From: Oscillospiraceae bacterium
GTDB lineage: Bacteria; Bacillota; Clostridia; Oscillospirales; Ruminococcaceae
Length of the DNA: 48,044 nt
Direction of reading: 5' to 3'
Assembly: GCA_902766785.1 (NCBI GenBank)
Contig: CACXEO010000009.1
Coordinates: 1 to 48,044, forward strand
A program made the position numbers and the translations under genes. This document shows, piece after piece, positions 37,035-45,303 of this stretch (positions within the stretch are counted from its first letter, which is position 1; each line of letters opens with the position of its first letter). The notes under the pieces are model-generated. The model saw only the letters and a program-made list of their open reading frames with translations. It had not been told where the DNA came from and searched no databases.

Positions 37035-37886
37035 TTATACGATATCCAAAAACGTTTTATGGTCGGGCGGCGGAAATGCTCCATCAAGCCGGCTACATTC
37101 ATCCGGCGATAAAACAATATCAGCGGCCGCGGCATTTTCCAACGTATGTTTTTTGCTCCCGGCTTTTGGAATTGCAAAAACGTTTGACTTACTCATCAAA
37201 AATGCCAGCAGAATCTGCGCAGGCGCAGCGTGATGCGCCTGCGCAATTTCCCGGACTGTTTTATTATTTAACAGGCCTCTGCGCAGCATGCCCGCCTGTG
37301 CGAGCGGACAGTATGCCATAAGCGGCACATTATGCTTTTCAAGCCACGGCAGCAGGTCATACTCAACGCCGCGTGAACCCAAATGGTACAGCACCTGGTT
37401 GACGGCGCAGTTTTCCCCGTCCTTAACACGGAAAAGCTCTTCCATATCGTCTACATCAAAATTGGAAACGCCCCAGCGCCGGATTTTTCCACGCTTAATC
37501 AGTTCTTCCATACATTCAACCGTTTCTGACAATGGAATTGCCCCCCGCCAGTGCAGCAGGTATAGATCGAGATATTCAGCCCCCATTCTCCGGATTGATG
37601 CATCGCAGCAGGTAAAAATGTGATCACGGCCGGCATTATACGGGTAAACCTTTGACACAAGGGTCAGCATATCTTTGGGATAGTCCGGAACTACCTTTCC
37701 AACCAGCGATTCCGCACGACCGCCGCCGTACATCTCCGCTGAATCGATCAGCGTCATGCCGTGTTCGATCCCCGCTTTCAGTGCATCGCACTCGTCCGGC
37801 ATCCGCTTGGGATCATCTCCCATATACCAGGTTCCCTGCCCAAGTCTGGGGATCTTTGTTCCATCCCGCAGCGTCAAATATTTCAT
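37035..37886 (-). CDS. Aldo/keto reductase
   Basis: NAD(P)H-dependent oxidoreductase of the (beta/alpha)8 AKR superfamily, 283 residues. The catalytic tetrad is complete: D48, Y53 (DSAEMYGGG), K79 (LVSKVY) and H112 (LLHWRG). Also visible are WGVSNFDVDDMEEL and the cofactor motif VFAIPKAGSKKHTLENAAA. The substrate cannot be told from the sequence. Start: ATG at 37886, with GGGAGG 7 nt upstream. It stands alone between convergent and unrelated genes; no operon partner is evident. Confidence 0.88.
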   Translation of the reverse strand: MKYLTLRDGTKIPRLGQGTWYMGDDPKRMPDECDALKAGIEHGMTLIDSAEMYGGGRAESLVGKVVPDYPKDMLTLVSKVYPYNAGRDHIFTCCDASIRRMGAEYLDLYLLHWRGAIPLSETVECMEELIKRGKIRRWGVSNFDVDDMEELFRVKDGENCAVNQVLYHLGSRGVEYDLLPWLEKHNVPLMAYCPLAQAGMLRRGLLNNKTVREIAQAHHAAPAQILLAFLMSKSNVFAIPKAGSKKHTLENAAAADIVLSPDECSRLDGAFPPPDHKTFLDIV

Positions 37887-37976
37887 AATCCTTCCTCCCA
37901 AATGCTGTCATCAACTACCCTTATTATAACCACTTTTAAAAGAAAAGGAAGCCCTTTTAACCGGCTCCCTTCCATT

Positions 37977-38480
37977 TTATACCTGTTTTATAATTCCGCA
38001 TGCTATTTTTTCACCGGAATCACCCGATGGCTGGGTTTTAAAATCATCAGCCGAACTGTGAATTACGACAGTTCTCCCTACTACCTCTTCTGCCGAAAAA
38101 TGCTTGGTATAAAACGTCATCCAGGCGTAGCCGCCATCAGACACAAGCGGCGGCATATCCCCCGCATGAAGTGGATGCGGGCAATTTTTAGGATTGTAAT
38201 GCATGCCGGTAGAAGAAAAAGGGCTCTCCTTTGTTCCAAAACAGCTTTTTCCCTCATGAATGTGGAACCCAAAGACCTTTCCGGAGCAATTTCCCTCCCC
38301 TTTCGGAAGCCCGAATACTTCAGTACAGACGAGTGTCCCCTCAAAAACAGAGTAAAACTGAACCTTGCCATATAAAGAACGGTTGTTCTCACCGCCCTGC
38401 AGAATCGCCTGTGCAAACGGCTTGCTGCGGCGGAGCAGATCCCCAAACAGTTTTGTTTTTGAACCAAACTGAAATACCAA
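37977..38480 (-). CDS. Cu/Zn superoxide dismutase-like protein, cytoplasmic
   Basis: The 167-residue product has the SodC fold motifs: GFHIHEGKSC (H73, H75), MHYNP (H94), CPHPLHAGD (H102, H105, D108) and VVIHSSADD (H141), giving all metal ligands expected for a Cu/Zn site, and a likely disulfide C80-C161. The zinc loop is short (H102 and H105 only three apart). The active-site Arg of SODs (G-S-R before the ACG motif) is replaced by K158 in GEKIACG. There is no signal peptide. Start: TTG at 38480, with AGGAGGTGA 5 nt before it; a GTG at 38489 overlaps that site. Activity is therefore uncertain; homologues exist in Clostridia. Confidence 0.8.
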   Translation of the reverse strand: MVFQFGSKTKLFGDLLRRSKPFAQAILQGGENNRSLYGKVQFYSVFEGTLVCTEVFGLPKGEGNCSGKVFGFHIHEGKSCFGTKESPFSSTGMHYNPKNCPHPLHAGDMPPLVSDGGYAWMTFYTKHFSAEEVVGRTVVIHSSADDFKTQPSGDSGEKIACGIIKQV

Positions 38481-38569
38481 ATCGCTCACCTCCTCCTTCC
38501 ATCATATGCGGAATGTCGAAAAAAGGTAAGCGAAAGCACGCAAAAGGCAAGCAAAATCAAGGAATAAAA

Positions 38570-38597
38570 ACAAGCGCTGTTTAAAAACAGCGCTTGT
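38570..38597 (-). terminator. Terminator after the symporter gene
   Basis: ACAAGCGCTGTTT and AAACAGCGCTTGT pair with a 2-nt loop, 19 nt past the putP-like stop codon on the minus strand. Confidence 0.8.
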
Positions 38598-38616
38598 AAT
38601 CCCAATCAGACATATA

Positions 38617-40155
38617 TTATTCTGCCTGTACTTCAACTTTTACCCCTTTTGAAGAGGCAACATCATCAAACTCCTGTAAAATTTCTGCAGAAGGCTCTTT
38701 GGTCAAAAGGCTGACCACAACCATTAACAGAATACCAATCAGAAAACCGGGGACCAACGAATACAACCCTGTATACCCCGCAAGGGTTGCGCTGCCAAGA
38801 GGTATATAATCCCACAGGATAACAGTCAGGCCGCCGCCGATCATACCACTTGCTGCGCCGGCACGGTTAGCCCGCCGCCAGAAAAGCCCCAAAAGCACAA
38901 CCGGGCCAAAAGTCGCACCAAAACCTGCCCATGCATTTGAAACAAGCCCCATAACACTGCTGTTTGGGTCAAGCGCAATGATAAACGCCACAACCGAAAC
39001 CAGCAAAACTGTAATTCTACTGACAAGCAACATGCTTTTTTCAGTCGCATTTTTGGAAATAACGCCCTTATAGACATCTTCAGAAATAGAAGAAGCCGTG
39101 ACAAGAAGCTGGGAATCCGCAGTAGACATAATGGCGGCAAGAATTCCACAGAGAAGCAACCCGCCGACAAACGGTATGCCGAGATGATCGGTAAACACCT
39201 TTCCAATCATTTCAATAAAGACATTTTCAGAGTTGCTGATCGGTGCATCTACAAAAAAGGCACGCCCGATGATTCCCAGGAAACATGCAATGGAAAGAGA
39301 GAGAATCACCCAAACTATCGCAATCTTTCTGGATTTCCGTACTTCGCTCTCATCGCGGATCGCCATAAAGCGAACCAGAATATGCGGCATGCCGAAGTAA
39401 CCTAACGCCCATGCAAGCTGAGAAATAATACCGACAAAACTCATCGGCTCCCCGTTATCATACATTGGGTTGAGGAAATTCGTCCCAAGCCCATTCAACA
39501 CTTCCACCGTTTTGTCCGGGCCGCCAATCAGGCTGACTGCAAAAAGCGGTACAACCATCAGGGAAACAAGCATCATCAGCCCCTGCACGAAGTCGGTCCA
39601 GCAAACTGCGAGAAAGCCGCCGAGGAAGGTATAGACCAGGATAACAAAGGCACCGATTGCAAGTGCCCAAATGTATTCGATTCCAAAAACGACTGAAAAA
39701 AGCTTCGCACCGGCAGAAAAACCGGAAGCTGTATAAACAAGGAAAAAAATCATAATAAACAAAGAGGACGCTACCCGCAGCACCTTAGAACGGTCATGGA
39801 ACCGGTTCTCAAAAAACTCCGGCATGGTCAGCGAATTGCCAGCCCGGATGGTATACCGCCGAAGCCTGGAAGCTACGAATACCCAGTTGAGAATGGTGCC
39901 AATCGCAAGGCCTACGGCTATCCAAATCTGGCCGGTCCCCAGCGCGTAAATCGCCCCCGGCAGACCCATAAGGAGCCATCCGCTCATATCGGACGCCTGC
40001 GCGCTCAGCGCCGCCACCCATCCGTTCAGGCTACGGCCGCCTAAAAAGTAGTCTGCGGAACTTTTCGTCCTGCGGTAGTAGAAAAGCCCAATTGCCATCA
40101 TAAACAATAAATAAACGCCAAAGGCCACCAATATCCAAATAATACTATCTTCCAT
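38617..40155 (-). CDS. putP: Sodium:solute symporter, PutP (Na+/proline) type
   Basis: The 512-residue protein has about 13 membrane segments and the SSS family motifs of Na+/proline symporters: SSADYFLGGRSLNGWVAALSAQASDMSGWLLMGLPG near the N-terminus (segments 1-2), YTASGFSAGAKLF and GILAAIMSTADSQLLVTAS (core, near segment 8-9), with WAGFGATFGPVVLLGLFWRR later. Proline is the likely substrate but other amino acids are possible. Start: ATG at 40155; GTG at 40161 is in frame and the site is weak (AGAGTGG). It has its own promoter about 200 nt upstream and a hairpin at its end. Confidence 0.9.
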   Translation of the reverse strand: MEDSIIWILVAFGVYLLFMMAIGLFYYRRTKSSADYFLGGRSLNGWVAALSAQASDMSGWLLMGLPGAIYALGTGQIWIAVGLAIGTILNWVFVASRLRRYTIRAGNSLTMPEFFENRFHDRSKVLRVASSLFIMIFFLVYTASGFSAGAKLFSVVFGIEYIWALAIGAFVILVYTFLGGFLAVCWTDFVQGLMMLVSLMVVPLFAVSLIGGPDKTVEVLNGLGTNFLNPMYDNGEPMSFVGIISQLAWALGYFGMPHILVRFMAIRDESEVRKSRKIAIVWVILSLSIACFLGIIGRAFFVDAPISNSENVFIEMIGKVFTDHLGIPFVGGLLLCGILAAIMSTADSQLLVTASSISEDVYKGVISKNATEKSMLLVSRITVLLVSVVAFIIALDPNSSVMGLVSNAWAGFGATFGPVVLLGLFWRRANRAGAASGMIGGGLTVILWDYIPLGSATLAGYTGLYSLVPGFLIGILLMVVVSLLTKEPSAEILQEFDDVASSKGVKVEVQAE

Positions 40156-40358
40156 TTTCACTTACCACTCTCTTTCTTTTTTCTATTTACCCTGCCAAAT
40201 AAATAACAACATACTGCTATCATTCAGACCATCATCAAGCAGGAATACTGCTTTTCGCAACTGAAGAGGAGGTAGGTAGCACAATTCCCCCGGCAGCTGC
40301 AAGACAACATCCGAACTGAACACAGTAAAACCGGTAAATGCCGGCTTCGCCTGGCGTC

Positions 40359-40367
40359 ATTATACCA
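40359..40367 (-). promoter_or_regulatory. Extended -10 promoter of the symporter gene
   Basis: On the minus strand TGGTATAAT is an extended -10 box with a weak TGGCAA at 17 nt upstream. The transcript would have a leader of about 200 nt with a short stem around GGCGAAGCC (about 40339-40356) right after the start. Confidence 0.55.
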
Positions 40368-40428
40368 TAACAATCCATGTTTTGCCAATATTTTCAGTTA
40401 AATTCTCTCCAAAAGAACTTTTTAAAAA

Positions 40429-40450
40429 AGCGCCTTCTTAAAAAGGCGCT
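40429..40450 (-). terminator. Terminator after the PRPP synthetase gene
   Basis: AGCGCCTT and AAGGCGCT pair with a 6-nt loop, followed on the minus strand by a T-run, 19 nt past the stop codon. Confidence 0.85.
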
Positions 40451-40468
40451 TCAAATTATTTAGGCAAA

Positions 40469-41596
40469 TTAGGCATGTACAAGGTCTTTGGAGCGCTCTT
40501 CCAGTTCGGCAAGGAGACTGACAATCTTCTTATTCGGGTCAATGATTTCCCCGACAGATGCATCGTGATGGATTGCGTCAATGACATAGGCGGTATATTT
40601 TGTTAGATCGACGTCTACCACCCAGGGACGCTGCAGCAATTCAGGCGTCCTGTAAATAAGGTTTGTGACAAAAATTTTATCAAAAAGGCCCTCTTCATAA
40701 GCCTTGTCAAACGCAGCGAGGCCGTTGCAGAACAGCCCAAACGTGATAAAGCCAAAGATACGGTCCGCGCCCTTGAGTTTTAACTGCTGGAACGTATCAA
40801 TCAGTGAGCTGCCGGAAGAGATCATGTCGTCAACAACAATGACGTCCTTCCCTTCCAAACTGCTGCCAATGTATTCATGAGACTCAATCGGATTGGTCCC
40901 GTCCACTACTTTAGAAAGATTGCGGCGCTTATAAAACATCCCCATTTCAAGGTTCAGCACCGACGAATAATTAAGGCACCGGCTGACACCGCCAGCATCT
41001 GGAGAAATGATAATCATTTTGTCGGCTTGGAACGCAATCGGCACCACGTTTTTAACAAGGGCTTTGATCATCTGGTAGGTCGGGCGCATATTGTCAAATC
41101 CGCTCAATGGAATGGCATTTTGCACCCGCCCGTCGTGCGCATCAAAGGTGACAATATTAGAAACCCCCATATGTACAAGCTCCTGGAGGGAAGTTGCACA
41201 GTCAAGCGACTCACGGAAGGTGCGTTTATGCTGGCGCCCTTCATATAGCATCGGCATAATAACGGTAATCCGCTTTGCCTTGCCGCCAATAGCGGAAATA
41301 ATCCGCTTTAAATCCTGGAAATGGTCGTCCGGGCTCATTGGAACTTCCCGGCCGTACATTTTATAAGTCACACTATAATTGAATGGGTCACTAATGATAA
41401 AAATATCGCGGCCGCGGATTGATTCCAGCAGGAGCCCTTTCCCTTCTCCGGTCGCAAAACGCGGGCACTCAGCTTTGAGGATAAAATTCTGGTCCGTATC
41501 ATGCCATCTTCTAATATAGTATTCAATTTTGTCACAGAACTCTTCACAGCCGCGCATACAAATCAGCGCAAGGTTTTCCGCCTTACCTCGTTCCAT
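40469..41596 (-). CDS. Ribose-phosphate pyrophosphokinase, long clostridial type
   Basis: PRPP synthetase makes PRPP from ribose-5-phosphate and ATP for nucleotides, His and Trp. The 375-residue product is longer than the classic enzyme (about 315) but keeps the PRPP-binding loop DVIVVDDMISSGSSLIDT, ISPDAGGVSRCLNY and IVTFDAHDGRVQNAIP. The N-terminal ATP-binding region contains MPMLYEGRQHKRTFRESLDCATSLQEL. Start: ATG at 41596, with AAGGGTGG about 9 nt upstream; an in-frame codon at 41644 lacks one. It is a single-gene unit. This long form is typical of Clostridia. Confidence 0.88.
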   Translation of the reverse strand: MERGKAENLALICMRGCEEFCDKIEYYIRRWHDTDQNFILKAECPRFATGEGKGLLLESIRGRDIFIISDPFNYSVTYKMYGREVPMSPDDHFQDLKRIISAIGGKAKRITVIMPMLYEGRQHKRTFRESLDCATSLQELVHMGVSNIVTFDAHDGRVQNAIPLSGFDNMRPTYQMIKALVKNVVPIAFQADKMIIISPDAGGVSRCLNYSSVLNLEMGMFYKRRNLSKVVDGTNPIESHEYIGSSLEGKDVIVVDDMISSGSSLIDTFQQLKLKGADRIFGFITFGLFCNGLAAFDKAYEEGLFDKIFVTNLIYRTPELLQRPWVVDVDLTKYTAYVIDAIHHDASVGEIIDPNKKIVSLLAELEERSKDLVHA

Positions 41597-41688
41597 TAAC
41601 CATAACCACCCTTTCTCAGTCCCAATACAAACTAACGCTTCCACATCTTTACAGGGAATCCACAGCCATTCCCTGCCATCCGTCTAAT

Positions 41689-41717
41689 ATTTTAACACAT
41701 CACACGTGATTTCACAA
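41689..41717 (-). promoter_or_regulatory. Promoter of the PRPP synthetase gene with palindrome in the spacer
   Basis: On the minus strand TTGTGA, a 17-nt spacer and TAAAAT. The spacer holds the palindrome ATCAC-AC-GTGAT (41699-41710), and the leader contains a second stem, AGGGAAT/ATTCCCT (41653-41674). Repressor binding is possible; no regulator is known to me for this site. Confidence 0.6.
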
Positions 41718-41879
41718 GAAGAAAGCCGTTTTTTGGCAGAACCCGCAAGGCATAAACATGCCCGACAACTCAAATATTCTATTGTTCTTCAAACGCTATT
41801 TTTCGGCTTCCCTGCATAGCAATTTTGCCTGAAAGTTTCGTACCTTCTTTTACCGAAATACCGGCACATTCAATATCAT

Positions 41880-42122
41880 CTAAAAAGGTTTTTGTTGGAG
41901 TTCTGTTTCCTCCTCTGAACTTTTCAAGAGTAAATCCGGGTCAGTACCCAAACTATATGCAAGATTTTCTAAAATATCAACTGTGACATTCGCATTTCCA
42001 TGCTCGATATTTCGCAGGTAAGAAATGCTGATTTGAGCCAAAGCAGCTACTGTTTGCTGTGTTAACTGGTACTCGGAACGGCATTTTTTAACGTTTTTTC
42101 CTACAATTCGGCGTAACTTCAT
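41880..42122 (-). CDS. XRE-family helix-turn-helix protein
   Basis: The 80-residue protein is a single Cro/C1-type HTH domain: GKNVKKCRSEYQLTQQTVAALAQISISYLRNIEHGNANVTVDILENLAYSLG. It is a stand-alone DNA-binding protein without an effector domain. Start: ATG at 42122 with AGGGG; a longer in-frame start at 42167 is less likely. It is followed by PRPP synthetase on the same strand, 160 nt further, and preceded by a nested inverted repeat that could be its operator. Such small XRE proteins are often plasmid- or phage-derived or part of toxin-antitoxin or restriction loci, but no partner is seen. Confidence 0.8.
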   Translation of the reverse strand: MKLRRIVGKNVKKCRSEYQLTQQTVAALAQISISYLRNIEHGNANVTVDILENLAYSLGTDPDLLLKSSEEETELQQKPF

Positions 42123-42180
42123 AATTACCCCTGCTCTTATTGTAGTGGGAAACGGAAAGAAAAGCAATAATTATATAAAA

Positions 42181-42220
42181 GCGCTAGTATAGTACCGCTT
42201 CTATACAGCGTGGGTAGCGC
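42181..42220. promoter_or_regulatory. Nested inverted repeat upstream of the XRE gene, candidate operator
   Basis: GCGCTA-GTATAG and CTATAC-8 nt-TAGCGC form two nested inverted repeats (42181-42192 with 42201-42206 and 42215-42220). It is 59 nt upstream of the XRE start, near a TATAAT (42171-42176 region on the minus strand). Binding by the XRE protein itself is inference. Confidence 0.5.
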
Positions 42221-42355
42221 CAATCCATCCGGCGGATACGGACTATATTTTCTTGTTTCTGTTAAGAGAAAATCTGCTATTCCGTTGAAACCCACAGGGA
42301 ACATCAAGAGAACCACAAAAAACGAGGGCCGCCCCTTTGCTTCCCTGTAAACGGC

Positions 42356-42391
42356 AAAACAGCCATCCGGAATATTCCGGACGGCTGTTTT
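42356..42391 (-). terminator. Terminator after the FucU-like gene
   Basis: AAAACAGCC-A-TCCGGAAT and ATTCCGGA-CGGCTGTTTT pair (one G-U), 16 nt past the stop codon. Confidence 0.85.
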
Positions 42392-42406
42392 GTAACTCAG
42401 ACAGTC

Positions 42407-42841
42407 TCAAACAACGCCTTTTTGCAGCATAATATTGGCATAAAGCGCCTTTTCGCCGGTTGCAATAATCGCATATGCCTTTTTGGCTTCCTCATAAAAT
42501 GCAAACCGTTCGATTGTGCCGATGGCGTCTTTTCCCCTGGGGTCATTATTTTCCACAATTGCACGGTAGTCGCTCCAGATCGGTGTTTCCACATTGTCCC
42601 CCGGCATGACCTCCATAAGGCTGACCGGACGGTCCACATACGTATCCAGCGGAAAAAGTGAGAGGACAGCGTCCAGAATCTCACAAGTTCCATGCCCATC
42701 CAAACGGATTACCTTAGCATTTTTCCCCATCGACTCAGCAGGAAAATTTCCATCCGCGATGACGATTCGGTCACTGTGGCCCATCTCGCAGAGAACTTTC
42801 AGCAGTTCAGGCGATAGTACCGCCGGAATTCCTTTTAACAT
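42407..42841 (-). CDS. FucU/RbsD-family sugar mutarotase
   Basis: The family interconverts sugar anomers; FucU acts on L-fucose, RbsD on ribose. The 144-residue product opens MLKGIPAVLSPELLKVLCEMGHSDRIVIADGNFPA, the clear FucU/RbsD signature, with the conserved H22 and D23 in GHSDRIVIADG, and ends in TGEKALYANIMLQKG. The FucU type (L-fucose mutarotase) is favoured by length (about 140). It starts 2 nt after the aldo/keto reductase stop, behind GGAGGG, so it is part of the same operon. With a dehydrogenase and a reductase upstream, the cassette likely handles a free aldose such as L-fucose or a relative. Confidence 0.88.
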   Translation of the reverse strand: MLKGIPAVLSPELLKVLCEMGHSDRIVIADGNFPAESMGKNAKVIRLDGHGTCEILDAVLSLFPLDTYVDRPVSLMEVMPGDNVETPIWSDYRAIVENNDPRGKDAIGTIERFAFYEEAKKAYAIIATGEKALYANIMLQKGVV

Positions 42842-42843
42842 TG

Positions 42844-43857
42844 TTATCCCTCCGTTATTCTGCCGTCAACGTCCCAAAGGGCGCGCCAATCGTCAGCACC
42901 TTTCCAAAGGAAAACCTGCCCTTTGATCAGCCGGCAGTTTTTATCGGCTCTGCGAATCATATCCATTTCTTCATCGGTCAGCGGATCTTCTATCACACAG
43001 CGCAGGTTGCTCAGATACTGCGGTTCTTTGACCGAAAACGGAATGGGAACCTGGCCGCGCTGCACCGCCCATTTCAGGCAGATAACCGCCGGATGCACCC
43101 CGTGCGCTTCGGCAATTTTCACAATTTCCGGCATCTCGGTATCGGCGATATCTTCCGGCGTTTTATCCCGCTCCGGGCGGGAGGGCGAACCAATCGGGCA
43201 GTAACCGACCGGAACCATGCCGTGTGCTTTCGCGTAGTCAAACAACTCCGGCTGCTGAAATCCCGGGTGGCACTCCATTTCGAGCGCAGCCGGTTTAATC
43301 CGGCAGAGAGGCAGAACCGCTTCCAGCTTCGGAATGGTCATATTAGACATCCCGATATACCTCACCAGCCCTTGATCCACCAGCGCTTCGCACTGCCGCC
43401 AGGTATCCATAAATTCATCCAGGGAAAACGGCTTGGAATCCGGATTCCGCGCGTCTCCCGAACAGCCGGGGGCGTGATAGTTTGGGAACGGCCAGTGAAC
43501 CAGGTAGAGGTCCAGCTGATCCAATTTTAAGTCTTCCAGGCTTTTTTTACAGGACTTTTCCACCTCGCGGTGCATATCGTTCCAAACCTTAGAAATGATA
43601 AAAAGCTCCTCCCGTTTTACAACACCGTCGGAAAACAGGCGGGAAAGCACTTCGCCGATCTGCGCCTCATTCTGGTAGACTGAAGCGCAGTCAATCAAAC
43701 GGTAACCGGCTTTTACCGCCCCGTAAACCGCGTTTGACACCTGTTCGGCGGGATAATTGTCCGAAGCAAAGGTACCAAGCCCAATAGCCGGCATCTTTTC
43801 ACCGGAATACAGCGTTCGCATCGGCACAAGAGCCGGATCAATCCAGTTTTGATTCAT
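42844..43857 (-). CDS. Aldo/keto reductase of the sugar cassette
   Basis: The 337-residue protein is an AKR superfamily oxidoreductase. The catalytic tetrad is intact: D56 and Y61 (LIDCASVYQNE), K90 (IISKVWND) and H121 (LVHWPFPN). Also visible are IGMSNMTIPKLE and PIPFSVKEPQYLSNL near the cofactor site. The insertion PGCSGDARNPDSKPFS after the active-site His is longer than usual. It lies between the zinc dehydrogenase (14 nt upstream) and fucU (2 nt downstream), so it probably reduces or oxidises the same sugar. Start: ATG at 43857 with GGAGGAG. Confidence 0.88.
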   Translation of the reverse strand: MNQNWIDPALVPMRTLYSGEKMPAIGLGTFASDNYPAEQVSNAVYGAVKAGYRLIDCASVYQNEAQIGEVLSRLFSDGVVKREELFIISKVWNDMHREVEKSCKKSLEDLKLDQLDLYLVHWPFPNYHAPGCSGDARNPDSKPFSLDEFMDTWRQCEALVDQGLVRYIGMSNMTIPKLEAVLPLCRIKPAALEMECHPGFQQPELFDYAKAHGMVPVGYCPIGSPSRPERDKTPEDIADTEMPEIVKIAEAHGVHPAVICLKWAVQRGQVPIPFSVKEPQYLSNLRCVIEDPLTDEEMDMIRRADKNCRLIKGQVFLWKGADDWRALWDVDGRITEG

Positions 43858-43871
43858 TCGCTTCTCCTCCG

Positions 43872-44933
43872 TCAGTCAAAGACTACAGCAACCTTGCCGC
43901 ACTGACCGCCGGCCATCAGGGCGTAGGCCTCCCCCGCTTTTTCGAGCGGGAATTCGTCGGTAATGAGCTGGTCCGGGTGGATTCCCCAGCGCACAAGGCG
44001 CTCCACCAGCTCTTCCATCCGCCACAGGGAAGTGACCCAGGAACCGTAGATGGTCTTCTGCCCGTGGATGATATCCGGGCTCGGGTTAAAGGTGCAGGTG
44101 TTCCCTTCGCCTACAAAGGCAATTTTCCCCCATTCCCTCGTGCCGCGGATGGCAAGCTGCCGCCCCGCGTCGCTTGCGCTGCAGTCAAAGGCGCGCTCCG
44201 CACCCATACCGCCGGTCGCCGCCAGGATTTCATCCAGCGCGTTTTCACCCGGTTTGATAACCACGTCGACCAGTCCAAGGTCTTTTGCAAGCTTGATCCG
44301 GTAATCGTTCATCTCAACACCGATCAGCTTATTTGCCCCCATCGCCTTTGCGAGCATCAACGTTGCAAGGCCCACCGGCCCAAGACCTGTCACCAGCACC
44401 GCGTCGTTCCCGCTCACGCCGACTTTCTCAATCGCCTCATAAACCGTTCCGAAACCGCAGGCGACCTGGGCGCCGTCTTTATAGCTGAGCTCCTCCGGGA
44501 GAAGGATCAAATCCTTTTCATCAGCCAATATGTAGGGAGCCATGCCGCCGTTTCTCTGCCAGCCGTAGGCCTGGCGGTGCTCACTTTTGCAGGAGATGTA
44601 ATATCCGCGGCGGCAGTCGTAGCAGACGCCGCAGCCGGAGATGTGGTAAACAATGACCCGGTCGCCCTTTTTAAAGCGTTTCAGGCCCTCGCCTTCTTCA
44701 ACAATGACGCCGCAGGGCTCATGGCCCGCGATCATACCGGGGATATAGCCTTCCGGCCCTTTTCCCACATGCTCACGGTAGATGCAGCGAATATCGCTGC
44801 CACAGATTGTGGTCGCCTTGGTTTGGACCAGCACCTGCCCATGCCCCGGTTTGGGGATATCAAATTCCCTCAACTCCACTGTGCTGTTGCCCGGCAGGAT
44901 TGCGCCGGTCATCTTTCTGATTTCAAGTCCCAT
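43872..44933 (-). CDS. Zinc-dependent alcohol/polyol dehydrogenase (MDR)
   Basis: The 353-residue protein is a medium-chain dehydrogenase with a GroES-like N-terminal domain and a Rossmann domain. Catalytic zinc ligands are C44 (CGSD) and H71/E72 (GHEP); the structural zinc site is C101, C104, C107 and C115 (CGVCYDCRRGYYISC). The NAD(P) motif is GLGPVGLA. Polyol or sugar oxidation is likely in the context of the aldo/keto reductase and FucU. Start: ATG at 44933, with GGAG 9 nt upstream; a further in-frame ATG at 44960 is less well placed. It is the first gene of the three-gene cassette, divergent from an AraC regulator. Confidence 0.9.
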   Translation of the reverse strand: MGLEIRKMTGAILPGNSTVELREFDIPKPGHGQVLVQTKATTICGSDIRCIYREHVGKGPEGYIPGMIAGHEPCGVIVEEGEGLKRFKKGDRVIVYHISGCGVCYDCRRGYYISCKSEHRQAYGWQRNGGMAPYILADEKDLILLPEELSYKDGAQVACGFGTVYEAIEKVGVSGNDAVLVTGLGPVGLATLMLAKAMGANKLIGVEMNDYRIKLAKDLGLVDVVIKPGENALDEILAATGGMGAERAFDCSASDAGRQLAIRGTREWGKIAFVGEGNTCTFNPSPDIIHGQKTIYGSWVTSLWRMEELVERLVRWGIHPDQLITDEFPLEKAGEAYALMAGGQCGKVAVVFD

Positions 44934-44991
44934 CTTTCCTCGCTCCTTCATCCGTTCCATAAACTGGTTGGTACAGTTCTTCTACCCTTTC

Positions 44992-45019
44992 ATTATAGAA
45001 GAAACAGAAAATACGGCAA
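44992..45019 (-). promoter_or_regulatory. Promoter of the dehydrogenase-reductase-fucU cassette
   Basis: On the minus strand TTGCCG, a 16-nt spacer and a perfect TATAAT, 58 nt upstream of the dehydrogenase start. Confidence 0.6.
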
Positions 45020-45073
45020 GAGCAGAACTTGACATTTCTCCATAATTTATGTCGTATTGGCGCAAATGTTCCC

Positions 45074-45102
45074 TTGTGTTTTTGCCAGGCCGGAATTATA
45101 AT
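45074..45102 (+). promoter_or_regulatory. Promoter of the divergent AraC regulator
   Basis: TTGTGT, a 17-nt spacer and a perfect TATAAT; the transcript would have a leader of about 245 nt with strong hairpins. The -35 box is about 55 nt from the divergent -35. Confidence 0.6.
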
Positions 45103-45303
45103 GGAACCAAAGAGTTGAAAACTATAAAAACAGCCGCACAGCGGGTATTTTTTCGCGCATTGGGCAGAGAGCGCGTGAGCGCGGATCTGCCTGCGCATGT
45201 GTGCAATTTTTGGTGCGTCTATTTTACAATTTTACGGCCGGCCTGCGGCCATGGCCAATTTTATATTGCGAAAGCAATGTAAAAAAACAGGGAGAAAGGA
45301 ACA

